Shown here piece after piece: positions 38,990 to 51,204 of a stretch of DNA of 64,000 nt. This DNA is from Apteryx mantelli (Eukaryota; Chordata; Aves; Apterygiformes; Apterygidae). The DNA is taken from NCBI RefSeq assembly GCF_036417845.1, contig NC_089980.1, positions 48,482,501-48,546,500 of the forward strand. Reading direction: 5' to 3'. The notes beneath the pieces are model-generated. The model worked only from the letters and a program-made list of their open reading frames with translations, was not told the DNA's origin and did not search any database. The position numbers were made by a program, and so were the translations under genes. How positions within the stretch are numbered: position 1 is the first letter of the stretch; the number at the start of each line of letters is the position of its first letter.

Positions 38990-40220
38990 CGCTTGTCCCT
39001 TGCTGTCAGTTGTCATTGCTTTCACTGGAGTTTCCAATGACCTCCTCATCATCAGCTACAGCTCTCCCTTGACGTCTTCCTTCGCTAGTCAGCCACTGTC
39101 CACTAGCTTCTCTTCCTGAGACATTATTCTCTGTCTTTCACAACTCAACTGTCCCCTTTCCCTTCACTCAATCATTCAGCAAGTCTTTTGGAGGATCCTT
39201 TTTATCTTCCATGCCAGACTTCACTGGGGGTTGCATAAAGCCCTCTCCTTGTCCTCTTTCTCTTCTTCTATGCCTTATCATGGGGTAATCTCAACTGCAA
39301 ACAGAAATCCAGCCGCTGGACAACTTCAAGATCCAGTGCTCTATTCAGATCGGTCTCTTAAGGTGGGATTAATCTGATCAAAAGTGAAAGGGTACAGTAT
39401 AGGTGTCTCCATCTGAACCAGTCGTCTAGACTTCCTTTACAGCCAAGTGACCCCCACCTTATCCTATAGCAGGTACCTAAAACAGGTCGGATGAACAGCA
39501 CCCAGGAAGAGCCTGTTTCTCTCCACTACCTACAATGGGAGCCCCTCTGACTAGCTCTGATGCAAATGTCTGCACTGTAGATATTTAAAACTGGGCAAGA
39601 TGAATCCTAGACCTTTTTTCCAAATGCAGGCTTGATTGCTTCTCTGCTGTCTCTTCAGGAAAGCCTCACTATCAGTTCACGCTAAGCTTGGCTAAAACAA
39701 GACCACTTCATCATGGTGCTCCTTCTCTCCTCAGTCACTGTTTAGACCAGCAGCCACGCATGCCTATAACTGGGCTGTGTCTTTGGTCCAGACCTTTCCC
39801 TTGTCTTTATTCAGGCCAGGTCTAAGCCTTGCAAGATTTGTGCTCTCTAAAATCTCTGACACATGCCTTTCTGTCTCTGTCCATACAGCTAAAACTGTTG
39901 TCCAAGCTGTTATCACTTTGAATTGTGATTACTACAAAAGTGCTTCTTCTGTCCTTAATGCATGCTGTTTTGTCCTGCACATAATCACCCTAAATGCTTC
40001 TGCAAAGAATATTTCTCTAGCTGGTCCTCTGATGTTGCCATGCCTATCTTTGCATTTCTTCCCCAGCTCTTTATTCTCTGTCACATCAAATGTGAGCTAC
40101 TTGTCTTCACTTGCAAGGCCTTTCATAGTCCTGCCCAGCTCTGCCTGTCTCATGCATGGCTTCTCAGGCATAATAAAGTCAGTTCTGCCATTGCTGATCT
40201 GCCTGTGATATCACCCACTT
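38990..40220 (+). mobile_element. Degenerate L2-like LINE, reverse-transcriptase region
   Basis: The sequence reads, with many stops and frame changes, through landmark peptides of L2/CR1-clade reverse transcriptases in correct order. Near 39019-39050 it has FTGVSNDLLI (family: VTNDLL before the LDLSAAFD block). At 39242-39289 it has PLLVLFLFFYALSWGN (family: GPLLFxLYxLPLGN). At 39882-39938 it has HTAKTVVQAVITLNCDYYK (family: VVQALVxSRLDYCN). At 40098-40139 it has LLVFTCKAFHSPAQ (family: LLVFKALHGLAP). The element is on the + strand and far from functional; the pyrimidine-rich stretch from about 38490 may be an upstream part of the same copy. Assignment to L2 rather than another CR1-group family is by memory. 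Confidence 0.7.
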
Positions 40221-43011
40221 TGGTACATTTTCAAACACAGCCCCACATGCTTCCTTTTGCCCAGTATGCTTGGGAGGAGCTGTCTGCACACATCTGCAAA
40301 ACTGACTCATCTTCAAAATTCTCCTTTTCCTTACTGCCTGCAAAAAGGGATAGCATTAGACTTGCACTTTTCACTTCGTATTTATTTTCTACCTTTTCAA
40401 TGGCTAACAGTGCAACCTTAATTTTTTGTTGACTGTGCTGATTTTTAACATATGTTTTATTATTAAAAAGAAAAGTGCAGCGAAATAACCTACCCCTTTA
40501 AAATCCAGAGGGACTGAGGAGGATGGGAGCAGGCACTTATCAGGCCAGTTTTGGAAACTGGAAGGTGTTTCCTCTCCTGGGAAAAAGGAGGTGAGGAAAG
40601 AGGTGGGTGTCTGCTAGTCGTCTTTGAATCACATACTTTAGATGGTTTGCTTAGACTACATTCTACAGTGTTTAGTGGAAATGTTTCATATTAAGGTTTT
40701 TTTTTCCCCGATTTTTACGTTGAATAAAACTGTGTCCTTACAGAAACTCTGAGTGTAACAGTGAGTCCTTGCTATGATGGGAAACAGATTAGTACTTGCT
40801 TACAAAAGGTTATTGTTTAGAAAGATTTTACTGAAATCTCAGGTGGGATTATTTAGTGTGCGTGTTAGTTACCTGGTTGTTTTTTTCAGTAAGTCTTTCT
40901 GAGCATGTTTTACTGTGCTGTGAGTTTAAACATTCATCTCAAAGTTTTGCTGCCCCTGCTCCAAAATCAATTAAACATATTAGAGAGTGGTGCTGAAAGA
41001 GGTCTGGCAGACAAAGCTTACATATTTTGATTTCCACTTTTATTGTTTGTAGGGCTTTCTAAGACATACAGGAGGGAGTATAAGAGAAAAGGTAGGTATT
41101 AAACTGCCTGAGTGATGTTTAATAGCTCTGATATTTTCTGGACAAATTGTACATTATAATGAAAATAATCTTGAATGTAATGTGCAATGAATCTCTTTGT
41201 GATGGATACTATGTGGGTTGCAGAAAACGTAGCAAGAAAGTGGAAAACCCTGTTTAAATGCTAGGGGGATCAGAATTTTATCCTTTTGTTTTTAAAGTTG
41301 AAAACAGAAGACTTTGTGCCTTAAACTGTGGGGTGAAAAGAAATGATGCTGCAAGCACCACTGTAAGTTGAGTTAGCTTTACTTGAATTGCGACAATAGC
41401 AAAACACTTGAACAGAAGAAATTAGGTGGCTGTTGTTTAAGTGTGTTATTGATTGTACTATGCTCTGCTGAAGCTGGGAGGGCTAATGGATTTCTTTTAC
41501 TTAGGATAAGTATAAAAGCAATTGAGCCCTTTTGGTAGCTGAAATAAAAGGAGCACCAAATAGGCAAGCGCAGACTGATTAACTGTGTTCTGGATGTTAA
41601 TGGGGATTTGAAAACATGAAAAAGAGAACAAAAAGCCTTGTGCCTGGCTACCTGGAGAAAAAGTTGGGGTCCTAGGTGCAACTCTTAATTGGAAAGGGGG
41701 TTGGAACTCTCTTCTGTCACCCAATTTCTGTTCAGTACAAGAAAGTGGGACTTTGCTCATTCTTTGAACATAAGCAGTACTGCACAAAAGATACCTCACT
41801 GTTATCAGCTTTTCATCCTGAGCGAAGAAACACCTGGAACATCAAAAATCACAAACTAGGATGGAAAGAATAGTAATTAAAATGCAAGGTGCAAAGACAC
41901 TTCCTTTTCCTAATGTTGGTGATGTTCTACCTCCGAGTGGCAAAAGCTAAAAGGTTAAGTATCTTGCCAAGATGCTGGTGACGTTGCAAAGGAAATGGGA
42001 AGGTCATAACTTAGTTTGGCAAATCGACCCAAAGAGTTATCATTATAACGGCTGCAAACAATAGTTTTGTATTGTTAAGTGCCTCTAGCTGTCCTCATTT
42101 CAGTGGTGAATGTGCACCATAGTCATGGTTTTCATTTGTAAAGAGATGTTTATTTATGCTGGCATATAGGTATGTTTTTAGCCTAAAGATTGTATCTAAT
42201 ATTTGGAGCTAATCCACTTTTTAAACATATTTTTAATTGCCAGTATTATTTCATTAAATGCTAGTTATGCTTCTGCTTTCTTGCTGTTCAGACTTTTGCA
42301 ATCAAGTAGAAACAATTAACTGGACAACAAACTAGATACTTCATCAAAACCAAGCAGTTCTGTTGTAAATCTATTTACAAAACGTACAAAGTCCTCTTCC
42401 CTTGATCACAGTAGGAATCAAAAGGGAGACACTGTCTCTGCTTAGAGGGTTTAGATCTAAAAGCTCTCTAGCACTAGTTTTCTGAGGTCTCTGTGCTTGT
42501 CTAGGTCTGATGTTTAATTTCTGTTTTCTTTCTGCCTTTTCTAGGCTACTTCTACAGCTGAAGATGTTTCATTGGCACTTAACATATTTTACTGGCAAAA
42601 TACTCCTGGCATAGCCCCATTTGTACTGCTCAAGCTTGGATTTTAACACAGAACCACCACCTTTACAGGCACCTAACACACCGGTACCAGGCTTGGCCGA
42701 TTCACTGAAATACAGCTGCCTCTCTCTACTTTTGCGTTTTCACTAGCACTGGTGCAAGCACAGCTGTCGCAGGTACAGCTGTGCTGGCGGAAGTCTGTAG
42801 CAGGGCATAAAAAACAAGCCTGCAAACGGCTAGTGCGGAACCATACGCCCGCCGCGTGGAGGCTTGAGCAGCCCGTGCCATGCAGTTCTCCTGCGACCGG
42901 CGCTGCCAGGGGACGAGGACCCCCCGCTGCCAGCCCGCCAGCCGGCGCAGGCAGCAGAGAAAATGGTGCCTTCCTCCCGCTCGTGACGCCGGCCGCTGGA
43001 GTCCTCCAGGG

Positions 43012-43031
43012 ACTGCATTTCCCAGCGTGCC
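43012..43031 (+). promoter_or_regulatory. ZNF143/THAP11-type (SBS) site, forward
   Basis: ACTGCATTTCCCAGCGTGCC matches the long consensus ACTACAnnTCCCAGnnTGCC at all but one constrained base (G for A at position 4). This element marks many housekeeping promoters in vertebrates. Confidence 0.75.
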
Positions 43032-43093
43032 CCGCGCGAGGCCCGCCCGCGGCGGCAGGAAGCTGGTGCGGCGGAGCGGAAGCGGCGGCGGCA

Positions 43094-43113
43094 GGCACGC
43101 TGGGACATGTAGT
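43094..43113 (-). promoter_or_regulatory. ZNF143/THAP11-type (SBS) site, reverse
   Basis: On the minus strand the sequence is ACTACATGTCCCAGCGTGCC, a perfect match to the constrained positions of the consensus. It shares CCCAGCGTGCC with the forward site 82 bp upstream, in the opposite orientation. Confidence 0.85.
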
Positions 43114-43178
43114 CTGGCGAAGGCAGCGCGGCAACCCCTCCTCTACAGGCGGCCGCCGCCCGGGCCAAGCCCCGCGAA

Positions 43179-43194
43179 TTTGAAAATTCCCGCG
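43179..43194 (+). promoter_or_regulatory. CHR-like and E2F-like tandem
   Basis: TTTGAA (43179-43184) is the core of the cell-cycle homology region, and TTCCCGCG (43187-43194) fits the E2F consensus TTTSSCGC loosely. Their adjacency would suit a cell-cycle-regulated gene needed at mitotic exit, but both motifs are short. Confidence 0.35.
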
Positions 43195-43208
43195 GTGGCC
43201 GCGGCCGC

Positions 43209-43218
43209 TCTCGCGAGA
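43209..43218. promoter_or_regulatory. TCTCGCGAGA palindrome (BANP/Kaiso-type)
   Basis: This is a perfect 10-bp palindrome identical to the element bound by BANP and earlier attributed to Kaiso/ZBTB33 at CpG-island promoters of essential genes. Position within the island, close to the presumed start site, fits that use. Confidence 0.75.
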
Positions 43219-43256
43219 TCTCCGCCCCCCGCCCCGCCCCCGACCCCGCGCGGCGG

Positions 43257-46200
43257 GTGAGCGAGCGAGGTAGGCGCCGCGCGCGGGGGGAGGGGCGGGA
43301 GCGGCGCGGCTGCGCAGGCACCGAGCGCGGTACCGCCGGGCAGGCCCCGGCAGGCGGAGGCCGCTATTACCGCTGCGGGAGATGCCGCCGCCCTCACCGG
43401 CACGTACCGGGGGAAAAACGGGGGGGGGTGCTGGGGAGGCGGGCGGGAGCGGCGCAGGGGGGAGGCGGCGGTGGCCGGTGGCGACGCCCTCCCCCGCCCG
43501 CAGCAGGTACCGGGCGCTCGAGGCGGCTAGGCCGGTAGCGGCGCCGCTGGCGCAGCGCGGGCCCGGCGCGGGCTCTCGGCGGGCCCGGCCGCGGCCGCCC
43601 GGCCCCTTACGTAAGTGACCCCCTGGGCTGCGGCGCCGTGGCCGCCGCACGTGGCCCGGCCGCGGCGGGGGGGCCGCGGCGGGGGGGGCCGGGCCGGGCC
43701 GGGCCGGGCGGCGGCGCGGCCTGGGCAGAGCACATGGGAGGCGGCGGCGGTGTGCGAGGCTCCGCCGGCGGGAGACGGCAGTCAGGGGCCGGGGGGCGTG
43801 GGAGATGTGCCGACTGTCGCCGGGAGCTTTCCCTCCCTCCCGGCCGCCCTCCTGCCCGGCCGCCCGCACATCTCCGCGTGTCCGTCTTTCGGTCGGTTTT
43901 TAGAGGGGTGGGTTGTTTATTTTTTTTCCCTTCTCCCTTTTGGTCTCGTTTTCCCGGAGGAGGCGGTATATTTCACTGTCTGCATAGAGCGGGGATCGCG
44001 GGAGGAGGACTGGGTTTAATGGGGTGAGCACAGTTTTACAGAAGTCGAGTGTGTTTTCTGGGTCTCCCCGGCCTCTGCGGAGGGTATGGGGGACCTGCCT
44101 TCTCATGTTGCCAGCCCAACTTTCTGTTGTGTGTTGCTGAGCGTTTCTAGGGCTCTTAATTTTTGTATGAAGCATGCATCATGCCGCAGAGTTGCTGACT
44201 TAACAAAAGTGCTTGATTTCTTCCTTAGTAAACCACGACTCCAGGTCTGGAGCTTCTACCAATAGAAAAAAACATAGTGTCAGTCTTTCAGGTCTCCTAA
44301 TTATTGCCCGATGATGTTTGTTAAAATTATGCAAAATTGGGGGACTTAATTGTGTCAGGAACACTGAATCCCATTTAGGGCATATGGTGAAATAGGGTAG
44401 TTCAGATGATTTCTTCTTAGACTCATCAATCTAGATGATTGTATCGATCTTGGCTGGTAGCTGTCATATGCGTATGGGCACACAGCACTGTATCCTGTTC
44501 TGCTGAGGACAGCTCCTCATTCACTTATTGCATCAACTCATTTTACTGCCTTGGGATTGCTTTTCTAACAGTGAAATGAACTTCATCAGGCTTCTATTAA
44601 TTTCATGTCTTCTACCTAGTAAGCTGTTAGATATGGTACTAGAAAAATAATAGTGGCAGACCTTTGGTGTTTCACTTGTGTGGTGGACAGAATGCTTAAA
44701 CTAAATAGGAGAGAGCAACTGAAAACTGTGGCCTATTGTATGTGTTGCAAATGTTTTTGTAGTTCAGCTTGTCAGATTGCTTCTTGTAAAAGTATGTTTC
44801 AGAATCCTATGCTGGGAAGGCTGTGGTATGATGACATTTGCTGATGTTAGGCTGGAGATGCCCTATTAACTACTACCTAGCAATATCAGCAAGTTTGGAT
44901 TCAGTGCCAAGAAAGTTAACAAATGTATCTGTCTACCCTAGACATACCAAGTCATACAAGAAAGAGCGTTTTAGCACTGACTTAAGGAATTTTTGCTAGC
45001 TTAGCCATGTTAGACAGGGATTGCAACTCTTGAATAAAAGCATAGTCATGTTAGAGAATTACTGTGGAAACTAGTTGGGTAGACTTGGCTCTAGTGTCAA
45101 ATTCTGTTTGGTTTTGGTTTTGTTTGTTCTTGTATTTAAAGGAAGATCGAATCTATGGTCTGCATCAGATACAGGTTCTTAGCTGTTGATGGCTTGGTGG
45201 TTGATGAGTTGGAGCTGATTTTTTTTTTTTTTCTCACCTTCTGCTGTAGATTTTTGCTTCTTGGAGAGTTTGTGGAACATCCAAACAAATTCTACAAGGC
45301 TATCTGTAGGCTGCATTTCAGTGAAATAAGCCTGATTCTTGCATTCTGATACAGATCATTTCTGTTATGCTAATGACTTTTTGGACTAAAATTTGTGTTT
45401 TGGATTAAATATTAGGGGTTTTGCCTAAAACATCATTTTTTTTCTCCCTACAGAAGTGGGGAAAAAATGATCAAGTGCTACTCACTAAATCACCTGCTTG
45501 TTTTACTCTTTCTGCTGAAGTAAAACATGGCAAAATTTTAATTCATTAAACCTGATTACTAAAGTGCAGAAAGCGTCTTATCATTCTACTGCACCTCCTG
45601 TATTTGTGAGTTGCTTCCTATTTTTCTGAAGAAAATGTCATGGAACCAGTCATTACCAGTAATTCAAAGAATTCCATAATTGTCATCTATACCTGTTGTC
45701 TAACAAAATAGATGCCGGGTTTTTTTTCAAAAGAATTTATTATTTTTTTCTTTTATTTGGTTTCTTCCCTCTCTTTCTCCTATTTCCTTAGAAAATGTGA
45801 CCTGAATAAGCGTGTTTTCTATGTCCATATCCATTCTCAGATCACCAAGTAACTCTTCCCTGAAATTACTGTAGCTTCCTTTCACTGAATGAATGATGTC
45901 TGTCAACTGCAGCCTTTCTCAGTGACATACTCATTGTGATAGTGAGTCTCTACATGAAAGAGGGAATTAAAAACCAAACCATTTGTGTCCTAGGTAGTGT
46001 ATTTTTTAAAAGGAAAGTGTTTCTAGCTCTCTTTGCAAACTGTGTGTAGTTTCACAGGCATGTGAGCCAGCATAACAGCTTGCTGCCACAAAATGGAGGA
46101 GGCTTAATTCCCTCTGTTCCACCTGCACTGTTGTGCCTCCTTTCTTTTGCCAACCTTTATGCTCACCAGACCTCTCTGTGAACCAGTTTAACTCTCTAAT

Positions 46201-49200
46201 CTGGCAGAAACCATCCACTTGTCTAGGTTAGTTTCCTGTCTGTTTAGGGAGTTAATTTGGCTCATAAAGTGGTCCGTAAAGTGTTCAGGTCAATGCAGGG
46301 TAAGCTGCAGGAATACAATGCTTGGACAAGGAAGCAGATGGAGAAATGGGAGGTGGTACCAAGGCCTCTCTTTTGGTGGCAGTGAACTCGCCATGCTTTA
46401 TGAAATCATACCTTCAGCTGCATGTAGATGACCCTATTTTTGGCTTTTTCTTCAGCAAACCAAAAAAGTTGTTTGTCTTTGAAGCTGATTTTCATGTATT
46501 TCTGTCAGTCAAAACTGATATCCCAGAACTCAGACTTGTCTATATACGATTTTACTAGAACATGCAATTTCTAGAATGTTTTTCCTGGAGTCTGTTGATC
46601 CAGAAACCCATCATCAGTCTGGGACCTGTGTCTTTAGAAATAGTTTGTGATGTTTGTAAGTCATAAATACCTTGGATGAGGGAAGAATGGTAGTTTTGGC
46701 AACTTGCACACAGATCACTGTTATAGGGATACCGCTGAAAAGTTCAATTCCAATTTACTCCTGAGCAGGGAGTAAGCCTGCAGCATTTCACACCTTTCTG
46801 ATTTTTAACAGACAGAAATATGAATGTGATTATGGTCATTGTTTTCAAAGAAAGCAGAAATACAGTTAGTGTTGGATATATCCTCGTAAATGAGAGGCTT
46901 CATGCTTTTAACCCATCTCAGGAAGGAGTCACAGGATTTTTCTGAGCAAGCATTTTTCCATTGTTTTGGTTTTCTAGCAGTCTTTGGTTTAACTTAGTAG
47001 AGTGATGCAAGTAAAACATCCTAATAACCAGATTGATAAATATTGCTCATAATTTATTATGGAGTTTATGTGACCTTGTTCCATATTGTCGAGCCAGATG
47101 TCTAGAAAAAGCATGCACAATGCCTGTTGGCTTACTAGAGGAAAGCTGGACGTGGCTGGTGCTCTGGTATTCTCTTGCGCTTTCATATACCTATGTTTCG
47201 GTTAAAGTAACTGCAGCACGATTATTTAGAGTTACAAGAATGGTCCTGGTGTTGGAGTGTTGCCTGCTTCATGGTTCTGCCTAGTACAATGGCCTGAATG
47301 CTAGAACCAGTGACATGTTTGATCTGTACCGTAGACAGGACTAGGCTGTGTTGAGGTGTGAGCTCTGCACCAGAGAAGAACTCACGGTTTCTGGTTTGAT
47401 GGGTTGCTTGGGGTGGTTGTTGTGGTTTGTTTGTTTGTTTTGTTTTGTTTTAATCTTAAATCTCCTCACAGCAGTATCTTAAAATTTAATTTCCAATTTG
47501 GCTGCACAAAGATCAGGCTTTTCCTTGCAAGTGTGCGCTTGGCCTGTCCAGGTAGGCAGTAGCAAAGGAAAGGTGACTGTGGAACTGTATTTGAAATCTT
47601 ATTGAGAGCATGCTCTTGAGAAGTATCCTTGAACATCCTGGACAGCACACCTACCCCACTGAAAGATTCTTGTTGGCTCTTTTTCTTAAAACCATCTTGC
47701 TACTACTGTGAAATAGCATATTAGTTATCCTGAAGTACTTTTTTCATCTCACTTGGATTTTAGATGCCTCAGTGCTTATTTACAAAAAAAAAAAAAAGCT
47801 TTATTGTTTATTCACTATGATCATATGTTCTTTTTGAATTTTATGGTATTTTCTACACTTTGCTTCTTTAATAAATGTTGTCAAAATCAGTGTTTCCCTT
47901 AAAGGAGCATTGACGAATAGAAAATTTAGAAATTGGCTATTTTGTTGTTCATTTGAAGTAACAATAAAAAATATTCTGGAAGGCCTTTCTTTTCTTTGAC
48001 TGTAAGCATAAGAGTGCCATCGAATTGGCTCTGATCTGGTTCACTGCTTGCTACTGCATCGTCTCACTTCTGCGTTTTATGTTCTTTTCAGCCTTTGTCA
48101 TTGCTAACTCCTGGTGGAATTAGCAGGAGAAAAAAAAAGTGGTCTCTCTTAGAGCAGGCAACTTATTTTCCAGAAAATTGTAAATTAGACTGTAAAGTGG
48201 TTGCCAGATACAACATAAACAATGAAGTGGGTTTTTTGTTTGTTTTTTGGGGGAGGATTTTGTTTGTTTGGGGGGGGGGTTGGCCTAGTCAGAATCTTGG
48301 AAATCAGTTAAGGTTCTGCAGATGGCATCTCTGATAGAAGACATTGGGACTTTGAACAGAGATTGCGTGTTTCAGATCCTTTTCTCTTCCATTTATCTCC
48401 TTAGCTTACCTGTCCTGTAAAAACAGTAACAGTTGGTGGCAGAAGAAAAAAAGAAAGGCATAAGAACACATTAAATTGTGTTATGTGAAAAATATTTTGG
48501 GTGGGTTTTCTTAGTTTTGGGTTTTTCTAGTTCAGGGTATTTTTCTGTGTTTTTTTTTCTTTGGAGTTTTGGGTTTTTTTGTTTGACTATTGCTGCTGCT
48601 GCTAATGGCATAGTCTACTTTTGGTATATTTTATCTCCTGCTCCCATCTGTTCCATTTCTCTCCTGCTGCATGTGCTTTGCTGAGTGGTCCCCTTCTCTG
48701 TTCACTACGCAGTATATCCCTATTGCTTTATCCTGCACTTATCTTGAGTGTGAATTTTCTGCTTGGTTGCCTCCTTTTTCTGCTCTTTCAGATATATTAC
48801 CTGGCCGTCTTGTTCTTCCTCTTCTGGAATTTTTCCTCCTGCGAAATATAGGAGCAATATAGGAGTGACCACTCCTCTCTTCTCATTCAGCATCACAGCA
48901 GTGCTAAAGGCGCCTATTGAAACAACTGGATGCTGAAGGCATTTAGAACGTGCTATTCACCACATATTTCTGTTAGTATCTGGCTTATTCATAGAACATA
49001 TTTATTAAATCATTACAGTTAAACTAAGCCAGACTGCTGGTTGAAATGTGGAGCTCTTTACTCTCTAGAGTCATCAGGTGTACAAACGTTCATCCTGTTG
49101 TCATTTCAAAATGATGGCAATTACCAAAAAGAAGATCCAACCAACCTATTGCAAATAATTTGTTGTCCCATTTGGAACTTTATCTGCAGTGATTGTGAAT

Positions 49201-51198
49201 GCTGGCAGAGGAAACAATAGACCTGGAGTGGTCAGGCTGGCTGGCTGCAGCAGCATCCTGCAGTACTGGCCTTGCGACCGGCAGCAATTTTTTCAAAATG
49301 TTGACTTGTTCTTAGTGTGAGAGCCTGAATTACACTTCCTTTGTTTCACACATTAGTTGTTTTGATGCTGGCAGAAGATACTGGAACTTGAACCTATTCT
49401 CAGATAGAGTGCTTGTGACTTGAAGTATAGTGAATTCCAGTGCTCAGCTTTTAGCGTAATCTTTCTCAACAAAAGAAGGACAATTTCTATAAATTACACT
49501 TATTTATGAGCAGGTGCTTTTCTTTTAATGACTGTTCTATTCCCAGAGCCCAGTCTTGAAAACTAGCTTTAATCTTGTAAATTGTAAGGAAAACAGATTG
49601 TTAGTGCATGCTGGAAGAAACAGTCATAAAACTTTATATGCAGGAAAATGTATATGTTGCATTCAGCGCTATATAGTTTGCATGTACATTTAAATGGCTC
49701 TCTGTACCAGTTTGTAGCATAGTTCTGTTTGATGGCTGGATCAGTGAGCATGCGTAACACCTAGAAATAGTGAACTGCTTATACTTATGTCTTCCTTTTG
49801 AGATTTCATGAAGGAAACCATGCCATTTGAACGAGATAATTAAATCTGTCTTGTCTTCTAGAGGCTTTTATAATAAATCACAGAACTTCCAAAACTTTTA
49901 TGTGAAATAGTATATATTTCCATATGTATGGATTATCTCTTAGTCACCTATTTATTTCCAATTTTATAGATCAGGCTTTTAAGTTTTCCCACAGAAAACT
50001 CTGTCTTGACACACTGAAATGTGAACTCTTTGTGGAGCACCTATAGAGGTGTGAAGATTTCCTTAAAGTACTTGAAATTTTTATGAAATATTGCAGAGAT
50101 GTGATAAGGACAGTCAAGTAGTAGGAAGGGAATGGGATGAGGAGGAGGATTTAGGTACAGAAAGAAACAATAATGTTTCATAATGTTGCGTTGTTACATG
50201 TACATCACAAGTGTATGGAAAAATATTTTCTAATTGATAAGCTGTAAAAATCTGTATTGCTTTGCAGTGTAAAAAGTAGCAGTGTATTTTCTGGAAAAAA
50301 TTGAAATTAAGATAGTTACACACTTAGTATCTCTTAATGTTCAACTGGATGTGCAAAAAGTGAACAAGACACAAATGATTAGTAATGCATGAAATTTGCT
50401 AGAAGATAATTGACAAAAATAGAGTGTAAAATCAAGGGAAAGGACAAATAAAAACTTATTGAAAAGCCTTTTAAATAAGATTTTTCAAGATCCTGTTTTA
50501 CTGGCCAGTATATGAGTAGACTCAGTATGTTCGATTTTTTTTCTTTTACTTATCTGTCAATACCTGTGCATCATTTATTGTGGAGATCTCATGGGCATCA
50601 AAAAAGCAAACGATCCTCCCTTTCCTCTGTTGTGAGGTTAACAACTGACCTGAGTGCTTGCCCAAGTCAACTGCAATTGCTGCAAGAAGGGGAACTCATA
50701 CTTGACAGATGATGTAAATAAAGAAACACGTTTTAGTTGTTAATATCTCAAATTGTACAGGGAACAGTATCAAATATAGGGTGAAGGACTGAGAGGGGTG
50801 AAGGGATTCAAATATTTTGAAACACATTTTAGAAAATCCTTTTAATAATAAGGTTCCTTCCTTTATTTCTTTGCTTCCTCCTCCTTTTCTTTCTTTCTTT
50901 CTCCATAAGCAAAAAAGGAATGTTCTTTCTTCAGGCATAGAGAAGATAGAAATTCAGTTATTTATCCTACCACTAGCCAAAAGATTGAGCCTCTGAAAAC
51001 ACAGGCTATTTATGTTGATGGATACGTGTTTGGGGGAAGGTGGATGGAGAAACATTTAAATGTCATTAATTACAAAGAAAAGGAGCTACAGGTGATGTAT
51101 AGGAGATTATTCACTGAATACTGATTAAATTCCTGTAAATCTCAAAAATCTTTATGGCTAGCATGAATTTATTTTTTCCACTGTTTCTTTATTTACAG
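43257..51198 (+). other. AHCTF1: AHCTF1 intron 1
   Basis: About 7.9 kb between the CpG island and exon 2. It contains the downstream half of the island with the GGGCC run, a T14 run (45219-45232), (TTTG)/(TTTTG) repeats near 47427-47451, an A14 run (47784-47797), a G10 run (48270-48279) and a short CTG run near 48591-48603. No interspersed repeat family or second gene is recognised. Confidence 0.6.
43686..43708 (+). repeat. (GGGCC)n pentanucleotide run
   Basis: Four full GGGCC units plus a terminal GGG directly follow longer G runs (43668-43688). On the + strand this gives at least six G tracts separated by 2-4 nt, a strong G-quadruplex candidate. Transcription of AHCTF1 would put the G-rich strand in the RNA. 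Confidence 0.85.
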
Positions 51199-51204
51199 TG
51201 AAGA

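Larger units (their letters stand above)
20492..42829. other. Intergenic region between SRD5A2 and AHCTF1
   Basis: About 22 kb in which no complete gene is recognisable. It holds an L2-like LINE (38990-40220), small CpG-rich patches (20690-21030, 37920-38270), short tandem duplications (25668-25705, 25751-25792, 30642-30714), an (AAAC)-type run near 29995-30016, an A/C-rich run at 38824-38853 and one orphan exon-like segment (34912-35072, minus). Many open frames of 60-125 codons occur in GC-richer patches (24.8-25.1, 26.8-27.5, 31.6-31.9, 33.0-33.3 kb), usually on both strands at once, with no recognised domain. The remainder is unremarkable AT-rich DNA. Confidence 0.7.
43120..43256 (+). other. 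AHCTF1: Approximate AHCTF1 non-coding exon 1
   Basis: Exon 2 starts at 51199 with only six untranslated bases before the ATG, so an upstream 5' UTR exon is required. The best-placed donor in the island is CGG|GTGAGC at 43257. Alternatives are GAG|GTAGGC at 43270 and the perfect GTAAGT at 43611 (after TAC). The start is only a guess from the promoter motifs. Confidence 0.35.
42830..43880. promoter_or_regulatory. AHCTF1: AHCTF1 CpG island promoter
   Basis: About 1 kb is extremely GC- and CpG-rich, the only strong CpG island in the window, and it lies 5' of the AHCTF1 coding exons in the right orientation. No TATA box is evident. It contains inverted ZNF143/THAP11-type sites (43012-43031, 43094-43113), an ETS-like GCGGAAGC (GGAA at 43078-43081), a CHR-like TTTGAA (43179-43184), an E2F-like TTCCCGCG (43187-43194), TCTCGCGAGA (43209-43218) and overlapping GC boxes (43227-43241). 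The layout suggests transcription starts somewhere in 43100-43260. Long open frames on both strands here are a by-product of base composition. Confidence 0.85.

Noticed and set aside
42673..43869. A 398-codon minus-strand open frame across the AHCTF1 CpG island
   Set aside because: Peptide is low-complexity Arg/Pro/Ala/Gly, overlaps open frames on the other strand and covers promoter motifs. Stop codons are AT-rich, so long open frames are expected in such GC-rich DNA.
43615..44027. Two overlapping + strand open frames of about 130 codons after the island
   Set aside because: Gly/Ala/Arg-rich translation with no similarity, and neither is in frame with or spliced obviously to AHCTF1 exon 2.
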